Source: an uncultured Flavobacteriales bacterium
GTDB lineage: Bacteria; Bacteroidota; Bacteroidia; Flavobacteriales; JBLHRE01
NCBI GenBank assembly: GCA_937139155.1
Contig: CAKZPI010000011.1
Span: 62,001 to 126,000 of the forward strand
DNA: 64,000 bases
Direction of reading: 5' to 3'
Within the stretch, counting starts at the first letter, position 1. The number at the start of each line of letters is the position of its first letter. Shown here piece by piece: positions 35,303-44,243 of the stretch. Made by a program: the position numbers and the translations under genes. A model generated the notes under the pieces. The model searched no databases and was not told the DNA's origin. It was given only the letters and a program-made list of their open reading frames with translations.

Positions 35303-36648
35303 TGAATTTCCCCTATTCACATATAACCATTTTAGGTGCTGGAGTTTCTGGCATGGGCGCGGCTGAATTGGCTGCCGCTAAAGGCATTTCTGCCTTCCTA
35401 AGTGATGGGGGAAAAGCAAAGCCTGGAGTAGAGGAGGTGCTTGAGAAACTAGGAATTGGCTATGAGTTTGGTGGGCATTCCCACGACCGAGTATTGGATG
35501 CACCCCTCATGGTGAAGTCTCCCGGTATTCCAGATCATGCCCCCATTGTTCAAGCGGCCTTGTCGCGAGGCATTGAGGTTATTTCAGAAATTGAATTTGC
35601 CTTTAGGTTTACCCAAAAGCCCATAGTAGCAATCACCGGAAGCAACGGGAAAACCACCACAACCCTTCTCATTCATCACATGCTGAAAAATGCCGGAATG
35701 AATGCCGGATTAGGAGGAAACATCGGAACCAGCTTGGCCGGTATGGTGGCTCAAGAGCAACATGATATTTACGTGGTAGAGGTGAGTAGTTTTCAACTGG
35801 ATGGCATAAATAGCTTTAAGCCGAAAATCGCCATCTGCCTGAACATTAGTCCTGACCACCTAGACCGATACAATTATAATATGGCAGAATACCGCGCTTC
35901 TAAGATGCGTATTGCTGCCCATCAAGATGCAAGCGATTATTTTATTTACTGCGCAGATGATGAGGAGATTGCGGAAGGTATGGCTGCCGCCAATATCAAA
36001 TCTACCTGCGTTCCCTTCTCTTTAATGCCCATTCAAGGCATGGGAGCAAGCGCCCAAAACGATCAAATTTTTTTTAAAACCAATACCCATTCATTTACCA
36101 TGTCAATTAATGAACTAGCCCTTCAGGGCAAACACAATTTGCACAATAGCATGGCTGCAGGCCTAACCGGTCAACTTTTAGAATTAAGAAAGGAAGCCAT
36201 CCGCGAAAGCTTAACCGATTTCAAATCGGTAGAGCATAGACTTGAACCTGTGATTTCAGTACATGGTATTGACTTCATCAATGATTCAAAAGCAACCAAT
36301 GTAAACGCTACTTGGTACGCTCTTGAAAGCATGAATCGGCCCATTGTTTGGATTTGCGGAGGGGTGGATAAAGGAAACGACTACAGTCAACTTAGAGCCA
36401 TGGTGGCTGATAAGGTGAAGGCCATTGTTTGCCTAGGAAAAGAAAATGATAAAATCATTCAAGCCTTTGGAGACGTAGTAGATATCATGATGGAAAGCGA
36501 CACCATGGAATCGGCCGTGCGCTCAGCGTATGCCGTGGGCAAAAAAGGAGACGCCGTGCTTCTTTCTCCTGCCTGTGCCAGCTTTGACCTTTTTGAAAGC
36601 TACGAAGACAGAGGAAATCAATTTAAAGATCAGGTGTACAAACTATAA
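35302..36648 (+). CDS. murD: UDP-N-acetylmuramoyl-L-alanine:D-glutamate ligase
   Basis: A 448-residue Mur ligase adding D-Glu. An N-terminal Rossmann domain (ILGAGVSGMGAAELA) is followed by the P-loop ITGSNGKTTTTLLI, SSFQLDGI, NISPDHLDRY, NDSKATNVNAT and C-terminal LLSPACASFDLFESYEDRG. All motifs are intact. Start and stop share bases with mraY and ftsW. Confidence 0.97.
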   Translation: MNFPYSHITILGAGVSGMGAAELAAAKGISAFLSDGGKAKPGVEEVLEKLGIGYEFGGHSHDRVLDAPLMVKSPGIPDHAPIVQAALSRGIEVISEIEFAFRFTQKPIVAITGSNGKTTTTLLIHHMLKNAGMNAGLGGNIGTSLAGMVAQEQHDIYVVEVSSFQLDGINSFKPKIAICLNISPDHLDRYNYNMAEYRASKMRIAAHQDASDYFIYCADDEEIAEGMAAANIKSTCVPFSLMPIQGMGASAQNDQIFFKTNTHSFTMSINELALQGKHNLHNSMAAGLTGQLLELRKEAIRESLTDFKSVEHRLEPVISVHGIDFINDSKATNVNATWYALESMNRPIVWICGGVDKGNDYSQLRAMVADKVKAIVCLGKENDKIIQAFGDVVDIMMESDTMESAVRSAYAVGKKGDAVLLSPACASFDLFESYEDRGNQFKDQVYKL

Positions 36649-37805
36649 TGCAAAGGTTGTCGCAAATAATACAAGGAGACAAGGCGCTGTGGGGGCTGGT
36701 AATTCTATTGCTGGTTTTTTCCTTCATGCCTGTTTATTCGGCATCGTCGAACTTGGCCTTCTTGTATGACGGCGGCAATACCGGAAAGTACTTGGCAAAG
36801 CATTTTTTCCATGTTACCACCGGTATCATCATCCTTTATCTAACCCACCAAATCAATCCCAAATACTTCCGAAACCTATCCTTGGTATTGGTTCCGATTT
36901 CGGCGGTATTGCTCTTGGTGGTGCTTTTAAAGGGGCAAACCATTGGAGATGCAAATGCAAGCAGATGGCTACGGTTGCCTTTTATTCAGGTCACCTTTCA
37001 GCCTTCTGAGGTAGCCAAGCTTTCCATCATTATGTATGTGGCTAGGTTTATGACCCGAAACCCAGATAAAATAAAATCTTTTAAAGAAAGCTTTTGGCCT
37101 CTCTTTGTACCGGTGGCTGGCATTTGCCTTTTGATTCTTCCTGCCAACTTTTCTACCGCAGCCTTGGTTTTTTTCCTCTGCCTGGTGGTTATGGTCCTTG
37201 GCGGGATGGCCTGGAAAAACATTTTTACCCTAATTGGTATTGGCTTGGCCGGATTGGCTTTGTTCATTGTTTTTGTAATGGCTTTTCCGAACGTTTCAAA
37301 CCGGGTAGACACTTGGAAGTCGAGGATAGAAACCTATTGGGACGGGGGTGATTCAGATACCGGATACCAGGTAGAAAAATCAAAAATCGCCATTGCTTCG
37401 GGAGGTTTAACCGGTGAAGGGCCTGGGAAATCGGTTCAGAAGAATTTCCTTCCACAGTCAAATTCCGATTTCATTTTCTCGGTAATTGTTGAGGAATATG
37501 GACTGGTCATGGGACTCATTCTCTTGTTCATGTTTGGAATCTTTTTCATGAGAGCCCTATCCCTTTTGGCCAAGATTGATGACCCTTATTCGGCCTTACT
37601 GGCCTTTGGCTGCGGATTCAGCATTTGTTTTCAAGCCTTCGCAAATATGGCGGTGGCGGTAAACCTTTTCCCGGTAACAGGTCAACCCTTGCCCTTCTTA
37701 TCATCCGGAGGAACAAGTTTATGGTTAACCTGTTTCATGGTGGGTATAATTTTGAGTATGAGTAGATTGGTAAAGAATAAAGAGCTTGGAGATGAAGTTG
37801 AATAA
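36648..37805 (+). CDS. ftsW: Septal peptidoglycan glycosyltransferase FtsW
   Basis: A 385-residue SEDS-family membrane protein with about ten transmembrane segments. ASRWLRLPFIQVTFQPSEVAKLS carries the conserved W-F-PSE region with the catalytic Asp expected nearby in the large loop (the SEDS Asp). Late signature segments are NDFIFSVI-like (SDFIFSVIVEEYG) and PFLSSGGTSL. It polymerises glycan strands with FtsI. It overlaps murG by 14 bp. Confidence 0.96.
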   Translation: MQRLSQIIQGDKALWGLVILLLVFSFMPVYSASSNLAFLYDGGNTGKYLAKHFFHVTTGIIILYLTHQINPKYFRNLSLVLVPISAVLLLVVLLKGQTIGDANASRWLRLPFIQVTFQPSEVAKLSIIMYVARFMTRNPDKIKSFKESFWPLFVPVAGICLLILPANFSTAALVFFLCLVVMVLGGMAWKNIFTLIGIGLAGLALFIVFVMAFPNVSNRVDTWKSRIETYWDGGDSDTGYQVEKSKIAIASGGLTGEGPGKSVQKNFLPQSNSDFIFSVIVEEYGLVMGLILLFMFGIFFMRALSLLAKIDDPYSALLAFGCGFSICFQAFANMAVAVNLFPVTGQPLPFLSSGGTSLWLTCFMVGIILSMSRLVKNKELGDEVE

Positions 37806-38904
37806 AGGAAATTTCATCATTTCAGGTGGAGGTACAGGCGGACATATTTATCCGGCCTTGAGCATTGCTGACGGACTGAAACAATTGCATCCGGATGCTA
37901 AGATTCATTTTGTGGGCGCTCGGGGGCGGATGGAAATGGAAAAGGTGCCAGCCCATGGGTATTCCATTACGGGTTTATGGATTTCTGGAATCCAAAGGAG
38001 CTTGACCCTGAAGAACCTTTCCTTTCCTTTCAAATTATTGGCTTCCATTTGGAAGGCCTTTTGGTTGATCCGTAAATTCAGGCCTCAAGCCGTGATTGGT
38101 ACCGGAGGCTTTGCTTCGGGCCCTACCCTTTACGTTGCTGCCCGCCTGGGCATTCCAACCTTGATTCAAGAACAAAATTCTTATCCAGGCATTACAAATC
38201 GATGGTTGGCTTCAAAAGTTGATAAGGTTTGTGTGGCTTATCCAGGTCTTGACCGATGGTTTCCGGATGAAAAACTGGTGTTCACAGGAAATCCCGTAAG
38301 GAAAGACCTTCGAAAAGAGCTTCTCAATCCCGATCAAGGAAAAGCCTCATTCGGAATAAACCCAGAATACCCATGCTTGTTGGTAATGGGCGGCTCATTG
38401 GGCGCCAGAGCCATTAATAATTTCTTGGGAGAGCGACTGGATTGGTTTCTCGAAAATAAGGTTCAACTCATCTGGCAATGCGGAAAATTCTATGCGGAAG
38501 CTTCCAAGGCAAAATTGGCAGAGAAACATAAGCCATGGATTCAGGTTCATCCATTTCTCTCAGACATGCCCTTGGCTTATTCTGCGGCTGACTTGGTTAT
38601 TTCCAGGGCGGGAGCATGCACCCTTTCTGAGCTTTGTTTGGCCGGAAAACCCGCTGTATTGATTCCTTCACCCAATGTAGCAGAAGACCATCAAACCCGG
38701 AATGCCGAGGCCTTGGCAAATGATGACGCTGCCGTAATGGTAACTGAAGATGAAATCGAGTTGAGGTTAATGCCTGTGCTCAGAGACCTATTGAACAATG
38801 CAGATAAGCGAAACCAGCTTAGCCAAAAAATATTGACCAAGGCAACTCCCAAAGCCGTGGATGACATATTAGATCAAATTCAAAACCTAATTCATGCCAA
38901 ATAA
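37792..38904 (+). CDS. murG: Lipid II synthase MurG
   Basis: A 370-residue GT-B glycosyltransferase transferring GlcNAc to lipid I at the inner face of the membrane. FIISGGGTGGHIYPAL (G-loop), GTGGFASGPTLYVA, LIQEQNSYPGITNRWL, VMGGSLGARAINN and ISRAGACTLSELCLAGKPAVLIP are diagnostic. I take the ATG at 37792; a TTG two codons earlier is the only other option. It overlaps murC by 11 bp. Confidence 0.96.
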   Translation: MKLNKGNFIISGGGTGGHIYPALSIADGLKQLHPDAKIHFVGARGRMEMEKVPAHGYSITGLWISGIQRSLTLKNLSFPFKLLASIWKAFWLIRKFRPQAVIGTGGFASGPTLYVAARLGIPTLIQEQNSYPGITNRWLASKVDKVCVAYPGLDRWFPDEKLVFTGNPVRKDLRKELLNPDQGKASFGINPEYPCLLVMGGSLGARAINNFLGERLDWFLENKVQLIWQCGKFYAEASKAKLAEKHKPWIQVHPFLSDMPLAYSAADLVISRAGACTLSELCLAGKPAVLIPSPNVAEDHQTRNAEALANDDAAVMVTEDEIELRLMPVLRDLLNNADKRNQLSQKILTKATPKAVDDILDQIQNLIHAK

Positions 38905-40255
38905 ACTTCCATATAAGCGGGTTTACTTTCTAGGAATAGGAGGTATCGGTATGTCTGGCCTAGCCAGATATTGCCTTGCCCATGGCATGGAGGTAATTGG
39001 TTACGACCGCACCGAAAATAAAATTGTAAAAGCCCTGAGAAATGAGGGCGCTCAAATTCACTTCAGTCAAGAAATCAAGGATTTTCCTGAGCTTAATCCA
39101 AATACAGACTTGGTGGTTTATACCCCGGCCGTCCCAAGCTCGCACCCCCATTTTGCCGAGGTTTCGAAACAAGGCTTAAGATTGAAGAAAAGGGCCGAAT
39201 TTCTTGGGGAAATCTCAGAAAATCACAAGGTATTAGCCGTGGCAGGAACCCATGGAAAGACTACCACTTCGGCCATGTTAGCCTGGATTTTAAAAGATAA
39301 TGGCAAAAAGCCTTGGGCATTCTTAGGCGGACTGGCCAATAATTTCAACTCCAACTACCTTCAAGGAGATTCAGAGCTTATGGTAATCGAGGCGGATGAA
39401 TTTGATCGGTCCTTTTTGCACCTTCAGCCCAATGCGGCAGTGGTTACCTCTACCGATGCAGACCACCTAGATATTTATAAGAGTCATTCAGACCTCTTAG
39501 ACACCTTCAATGTTTTCGTTGAAAAGGTTTTAAGTCAAAACAAGGGGATGGTTATTGCTGAAAAATCCACCCCGGTAAAAAGATCGCATGATTACGGTTT
39601 GAAGGCCGGTGATTTTTTCATGGAAAACTTAAGGGTGAACTCAGGTATTCAAAATTTTGACCTGATTCATAAAGGAGGTAGAACCCCAGTTGAGCTTCCC
39701 ATGCCAGGTGAATACAATGCTTTAAATGCAATGGCGGCCATGGCATTGGCCAATTATGTAGGGGTGATCTTTGAAGATGGAGCAAAATCAATGAGCCGGT
39801 TTGAAGGCATTTATAGAAGGTTTGAAATTCACGCAAATACATCATTGGGTGCGTATGTAGATGACTATGCCCATCACCCAACCGAGCTTAAATCGGCCAT
39901 ACAGGGTGGTAAATCAGCCTTCCCAGATTTTAAGTCCTTGGTGATTTTTCAACCTCATTTATTTTCCCGTACCCGTGATTTTATGATTGATTTCGGGAAG
40001 GCTTTTCAAGGAGTGGATGAGGTTTGGCTCATGCCCATTTATCCGGCGAGAGAGGAGCCCATTCCAGGAGTTTCGTCTGAGAAACTCTCGAGCTTGGTGG
40101 CTACAAAATCACAGGTTTTGTCTTCGGAGGAAATCCTAAAAAGGGCTGAAGAAATTGAAGATAAGACCTTGGTGATGACCCTGGGAGCAGGTGATATAGA
40201 CCAGATTGTTCAACCCCTAGATGAAATTTTCAAAAGAAAATGGCTGAAAAAGTAA
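38894..40255 (+). CDS. murC: UDP-N-acetylmuramate:L-alanine ligase
   Basis: A 453-residue Mur ligase adding L-Ala. An N-terminal FLGIGGIGMSGLARY Rossmann loop is followed by the P-loop VAGTHGKTTTSAM, EADEFDRSFLHL, TSTDADHLDIY, and YDDYAHHPTELKSAI-like DDYAHHPTE. It overlaps ftsQ by 16 bp. ddl does not follow it, unlike in proteobacterial dcw clusters. Confidence 0.96.
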   Translation: MPNKLPYKRVYFLGIGGIGMSGLARYCLAHGMEVIGYDRTENKIVKALRNEGAQIHFSQEIKDFPELNPNTDLVVYTPAVPSSHPHFAEVSKQGLRLKKRAEFLGEISENHKVLAVAGTHGKTTTSAMLAWILKDNGKKPWAFLGGLANNFNSNYLQGDSELMVIEADEFDRSFLHLQPNAAVVTSTDADHLDIYKSHSDLLDTFNVFVEKVLSQNKGMVIAEKSTPVKRSHDYGLKAGDFFMENLRVNSGIQNFDLIHKGGRTPVELPMPGEYNALNAMAAMALANYVGVIFEDGAKSMSRFEGIYRRFEIHANTSLGAYVDDYAHHPTELKSAIQGGKSAFPDFKSLVIFQPHLFSRTRDFMIDFGKAFQGVDEVWLMPIYPAREEPIPGVSSEKLSSLVATKSQVLSSEEILKRAEEIEDKTLVMTLGAGDIDQIVQPLDEIFKRKWLKK

Positions 40256-40977
40256 AGGTAAGGTTGCGCACCATATTTTGGGTAATTACCCTATTAACCT
40301 GGATAGGAATGGTTTCGGCTACATGGCAGGCAAGAGAAGCTGCGGTTATTAAGGAATGGCTAGTAAACATTGACTATTCAGAAGGAATGCAATTCCTAAC
40401 TGAGGATGAGATCGATGCAGAGATTCAAGCCTTTTTTGAGGAGGGAAACTCCTTGAAAATGAATGAAATTAACATTTCAATGTTAGAAGAAAGGTTAAGG
40501 TCTCTTGAATACGTTGAAAGGGCCGAGGTATATTCAACCATTGAATCTGAACTTAGGGTAGATGTATATCAACGAAAACCCCTGGTTCGGGTACATGCTG
40601 AGGATGAGCAATATTACCTCACAGAACGAGGATTGAAATTTCCATTGCACCCCGAGTTTTCTGCCCGGGTGCCCTTGGTTTCAGGAAAAATTGATCCTGA
40701 ACAATGGTCTGATGTTTTAGGCCTAATGCAGGTAATTCAAGAAGACAGCCTCCTTTCTGCACAAATTGTAGAGATTGAAAGGAAAGAGAACGGGAAATAT
40801 TGGCTGTATCCAAGGCTGGGCAACCACACCATTCGGTGGGGAAACCTTGAAAACGGAAAGGAAAAGGCTAGAAAGCTGAAAAAGTTTTACAAAGAAATTA
40901 TCCGGAAAACCGGAGCAGATTATTATAAATCAATTGATCTAAGCTTTGATGATCAAGTGGTAGCATCAAAAAGGTAA
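40240..40977 (+). CDS. ftsQ: Divisome protein FtsQ
   Basis: A 245-residue bitopic protein with a short cytoplasmic tail, one transmembrane helix (TIFWVITLLTWIGMVSATW, about 9-27) and a periplasmic POTRA-like plus beta domain (SMLEERLRSLEYVERAEVYS ... VDVYQRKPLVRV). Position between murC and ftsA and topology support FtsQ/DivIB; sequence identity is low as usual for the phylum. Gap to ftsA is 3 bp. Confidence 0.9.
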   Translation: MAEKVKVRLRTIFWVITLLTWIGMVSATWQAREAAVIKEWLVNIDYSEGMQFLTEDEIDAEIQAFFEEGNSLKMNEINISMLEERLRSLEYVERAEVYSTIESELRVDVYQRKPLVRVHAEDEQYYLTERGLKFPLHPEFSARVPLVSGKIDPEQWSDVLGLMQVIQEDSLLSAQIVEIERKENGKYWLYPRLGNHTIRWGNLENGKEKARKLKKFYKEIIRKTGADYYKSIDLSFDDQVVASKR

Positions 40978-40980
40978 GAA

Positions 40981-42363
40981 ATGAATCCAAGTGAAATCGC
41001 CATCGGTCTAGACATAGGTACCACAAAAATTGTGGCCATGGTAGGCCGGTTAAACGAGTACGGTAAAATTGAGGTAATTGGCACCGGCCAAGCCAAATCG
41101 CTAGGGGTGCAAAGGGGCATTGTAACCCACATTACGCAAACGGTTCAATCCATCAACGAGGCCATTCAACAAGCCCGTGAAAACTCGGGACTTGAACTTG
41201 ACGAGGTGGTTGTAGGTATTGCTGGTCAACACATCCGCAGCCTTCAACATTCTGATTACATCACCCGGAATGATTCTGAAGAGGTAATTGATGATCAGGA
41301 CATCGATCAACTCATCAACAATGTGCATAAACTGGTAATGCTTCCTGGAGAGGAAATCATCCACGTTTTGCCCCAAGAATTTAAGGTGGATGGCGAAAAA
41401 AATATTTCGGAGCCAAGAGGTATGCATGGAATGCGCCTTGAAGCCAATTTTCACATTGTTGTAGGACAAGTTTCTGCCATCCGGAACATAGGCCGTTGTG
41501 TGGTGAACGCCATGCTTAAGGTGGGCGGCATTACTCTTGAGCCCTTGGCTTCCGCGGAAGCGGTACTCAGCGATGAGGAAAAAGAAGCGGGTGTTGTTTT
41601 GGTTGATATTGGTGGGGGTACTACCGATGTGGCCATTTTCAAAGACGGAATCATTCGCCATACGGCCGTTATTCCTTTTGGAGGAAATGTGATTACCGAA
41701 GACATAAAAGAAGGTTGCTCAATCATTGAAAAGCAAGCAGAACTTCTGAAAATCAAATTCGGTTCTGCCTCACCTGAAATGAACAATGAGCACGAAATTG
41801 TTGCCATCCCTGGTTTGAGAGGAAGAGAGCCCAAGGAAATTTCCTTGAAAAATCTTTCCCTAATCATCAACGCTCGTATGGTAGAAATCATTGAGCAGGT
41901 GCATCTTGAAATTCAGAACTACGGCTATGAAGACCCAAGAAAAAAACTCATTGCCGGCATTGTATTGACCGGGGGCGGCTCAAAGCTTAAACACATCAAG
42001 CAGTTGGTGGCCTATGTGACTGGGATGGATACCCGTATTGGTTACCCCAATGAGCATTTGGCTTCGGATTCTGACAACGACCTAGCTTCTCCTACCTATG
42101 CCACAGCCGTAGGATTGGTGATCAAGGGTCTTGAACAAAAAGGAATCTCGAGAAGACCCCGAAAAATATCAGTTGAGGGCGGAATTAAGCCCAGTCAAGA
42201 AAATATAGAGTCAGAAGAAAATAAAGAGGAAAATGAAAATCCGGTAGCACCCGAAGCGTCAACAGCTGTTGATGAGTCAGGGAGCATTGATACCAAAAAC
42301 CGGAAATCTGTTTTTGAGAAATGGGTGGATGGATTCATGGACTTCTTAGCAAAAGACGGATAG
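40981..42363 (+). CDS. ftsA: Cell division protein FtsA
   Basis: A 460-residue actin-like ATPase anchoring FtsZ to the membrane. Phosphate-1 loop AIGLDIGTTKIVAMVG; SHS2 1C domain (VVVGIAGQHIRSLQ); phosphate-2 VVLVDIGGGTTDVAIF; adenosine motif IVLTGGGSKLKHI. The C-terminal ~75 residues are a charged Glu-rich linker followed by a Trp/Phe-containing amphipathic end (FEKWVDGFMDFLAKDG), the likely membrane-targeting helix. Confidence 0.96.
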   Translation: MNPSEIAIGLDIGTTKIVAMVGRLNEYGKIEVIGTGQAKSLGVQRGIVTHITQTVQSINEAIQQARENSGLELDEVVVGIAGQHIRSLQHSDYITRNDSEEVIDDQDIDQLINNVHKLVMLPGEEIIHVLPQEFKVDGEKNISEPRGMHGMRLEANFHIVVGQVSAIRNIGRCVVNAMLKVGGITLEPLASAEAVLSDEEKEAGVVLVDIGGGTTDVAIFKDGIIRHTAVIPFGGNVITEDIKEGCSIIEKQAELLKIKFGSASPEMNNEHEIVAIPGLRGREPKEISLKNLSLIINARMVEIIEQVHLEIQNYGYEDPRKKLIAGIVLTGGGSKLKHIKQLVAYVTGMDTRIGYPNEHLASDSDNDLASPTYATAVGLVIKGLEQKGISRRPRKISVEGGIKPSQENIESEENKEENENPVAPEASTAVDESGSIDTKNRKSVFEKWVDGFMDFLAKDG

Positions 42364-42384
42364 AAACCCCTAAACAACCAGAAT

Positions 42385-44181
42385 ATGTCTGAAACGAATC
42401 AAAAATCTGGATTCACCTTTGATCTTCCTAAGAACCAAAGTTCTGAAATCAAAGTAATCGGTGTTGGCGGCGGCGGAAGCAATGCTGTGAACTACATGTT
42501 CCACCAAGGTATTAAAGGGGTGGATTTTGTGGTATGCAATACCGATGCACAGGCCTTAACCGATAGCCCTGTGCCCAATAAAGTTCAACTTGGAATTACC
42601 CTTACCGAAGGGCTTGGCGCTGGAGCCAATCCTGAAATAGGTGAACGGGCCGCCGTGGAAAGCATGGAAGACGTTAAAGAACTTCTTTCTTCGGGTACCA
42701 AAATGGTTTTCATCACCGCCGGAATGGGGGGTGGAACCGGTACTGGAGCCGCCCCAATCATTGCCAAAACAGCTCGTGAAATGGGCATCCTTTCCGTTGG
42801 TATCGTTACCATGCCTTTTGGCTTCGAAGGTACCGCCCGGAAAAGATCAGCGGAAGCAGGGGTGGATTCTTTGCGAGAGCATGTAGATTCTCTCATTGTA
42901 ATCAACAATGATAAGCTTCGTGATGTCTATGGGAATCTTGGCTTTAAAGCCGGATTTGCCAAGGCTAATGAGGTTTTAAACACGGCCGCTCGAGGCATTG
43001 CAGAGGTGATTACCCAGCATTACCGAATGAATATTGACCTTAATGATGCCAAAACGGTACTTGCCAATTCAGGTACTGCCATCATGGGGTCTGCCATTGC
43101 CGATGGTGAAAACCGCGCTGAGGAAGCAATTCGGAAAGCCCTTGACTCTCCTCTATTGAACGATAATCACATCGTAGGCGCTAAGAATGTGCTATTGCTC
43201 ATCGTTTCTGGAAACGACGAAATTACCTTTGATGAAATTGGATCCATTAACGACTTTGTACAAGCGGAAGCAGGTGGTTCTGCCAACATCATCATGGGTG
43301 TGGGCGAGGATGAAGAACTGAATGAAAATATCTCCGTTACCATCATTGCTACCGGTTTCGATATTTCGAAACAAGTGAACATCGTTCCCGTTCCTCCAAA
43401 GAAAATTGTGCACGATTTGGGTGACGATTCAAAGCAAAATGCCCATCCGGTTCAAACCGAAAAAAAGAAGGAAGAGCCTAAACAAACTCCTCCTCCGGTA
43501 GAGAAAACCCCTCAAGAGTCTGAATTAATAAATCCCAGGCCATCAAGTCCTGAGCCCAGAGAAAATCCTGAGCCCAGCCGTGAAAGAGAGCAGGTTTCTT
43601 TAAGTTTCGATTTAAGGAATGAGAATCCAGCGCCGAGAGAAGAGCCAAAAACCACAAATCCTCCACAAGAAACTCAGAACCCGAGCGGAGAAAAAAAGGT
43701 GGTTTTTAATCTACACGACCCCGAAGAGGATGTGGATTCAAGCCTGGAGGCAGAGCAAAACAATTTCAAAAAGGAAAGCGAATTGGTGCGTGGAAATGCA
43801 AATCAAACTCCCCACCAAAATCCTCAGCCCAAGCCTGAACCTAAGGCCCAAGCGTCTCCACAAGTAGAGCGAATTAATCTATCGGATTCTGAGGTGGATG
43901 AAAAAAATCTTCCCCAGGCCAACCTTGATCCGGATGTTGAAGCTCAAATGAAACGCATGCGTGACCGTCAGGCACGTTTGAAGGCTTTTAATTACAGGGC
44001 TAAAAACCTAAGAGCAGGCGGTACCAATATGGAAAACGAACCTGCCTATAAGCGTATGGGCGTTGAACTTGACCATGTGAAGCATTCCAAAGACAATAGC
44101 ATCTCAAGGTATACCCTAGGTGATGATGAACAGGACGGCTTTAGAAGCAATAATTCTTTTTTGCATGACAATGTAGATTAA
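42385..44181 (+). CDS. ftsZ: Cell division GTPase FtsZ with very long C-terminal linker
   Basis: A 598-residue tubulin-like GTPase. VIGVGGGGSNAVNYM, CNTDAQAL, the tubulin signature GGGTGTG at 115-121, and NIDLNDAKTVL (T7 synergy loop) are intact; the globular part ends near residue 335. A disordered Pro/Glu/Lys-rich linker of about 200 residues follows (repeated PREEP, NPEPSRE, KPEPKAQ), then the conserved C-terminal segment EPAYKRMGVELD ... ISRYTLGDD. Long linkers are common in Bacteroidota; this one is far longer than that of E. coli FtsZ. Confidence 0.97.
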   Translation: MSETNQKSGFTFDLPKNQSSEIKVIGVGGGGSNAVNYMFHQGIKGVDFVVCNTDAQALTDSPVPNKVQLGITLTEGLGAGANPEIGERAAVESMEDVKELLSSGTKMVFITAGMGGGTGTGAAPIIAKTAREMGILSVGIVTMPFGFEGTARKRSAEAGVDSLREHVDSLIVINNDKLRDVYGNLGFKAGFAKANEVLNTAARGIAEVITQHYRMNIDLNDAKTVLANSGTAIMGSAIADGENRAEEAIRKALDSPLLNDNHIVGAKNVLLLIVSGNDEITFDEIGSINDFVQAEAGGSANIIMGVGEDEELNENISVTIIATGFDISKQVNIVPVPPKKIVHDLGDDSKQNAHPVQTEKKKEEPKQTPPPVEKTPQESELINPRPSSPEPRENPEPSREREQVSLSFDLRNENPAPREEPKTTNPPQETQNPSGEKKVVFNLHDPEEDVDSSLEAEQNNFKKESELVRGNANQTPHQNPQPKPEPKAQASPQVERINLSDSEVDEKNLPQANLDPDVEAQMKRMRDRQARLKAFNYRAKNLRAGGTNMENEPAYKRMGVELDHVKHSKDNSISRYTLGDDEQDGFRSNNSFLHDNVD

Positions 44182-44202
44182 GCATTGTCTTTAATTTCCA
44201 GA

Positions 44203-44243
44203 AAAGGGGTAGATCTGAAAAATGGTTTGCCCCTTTATTTTTT
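44203..44243 (+). terminator. Intrinsic terminator of the dcw cluster
   Basis: AAAGGGG (44203-44209) pairs with CCCCTTT (44230-44236), followed by ATTTTTT. It overlaps the 3' end of the convergent glycosyltransferase gene. Confidence 0.65.

Noticed and set aside
41451..41891. Minus-strand frames of 146 and 186 codons inside ftsA
   Set aside because: Antisense shadows created by codon bias of ftsA; no signal, motif or promoter.
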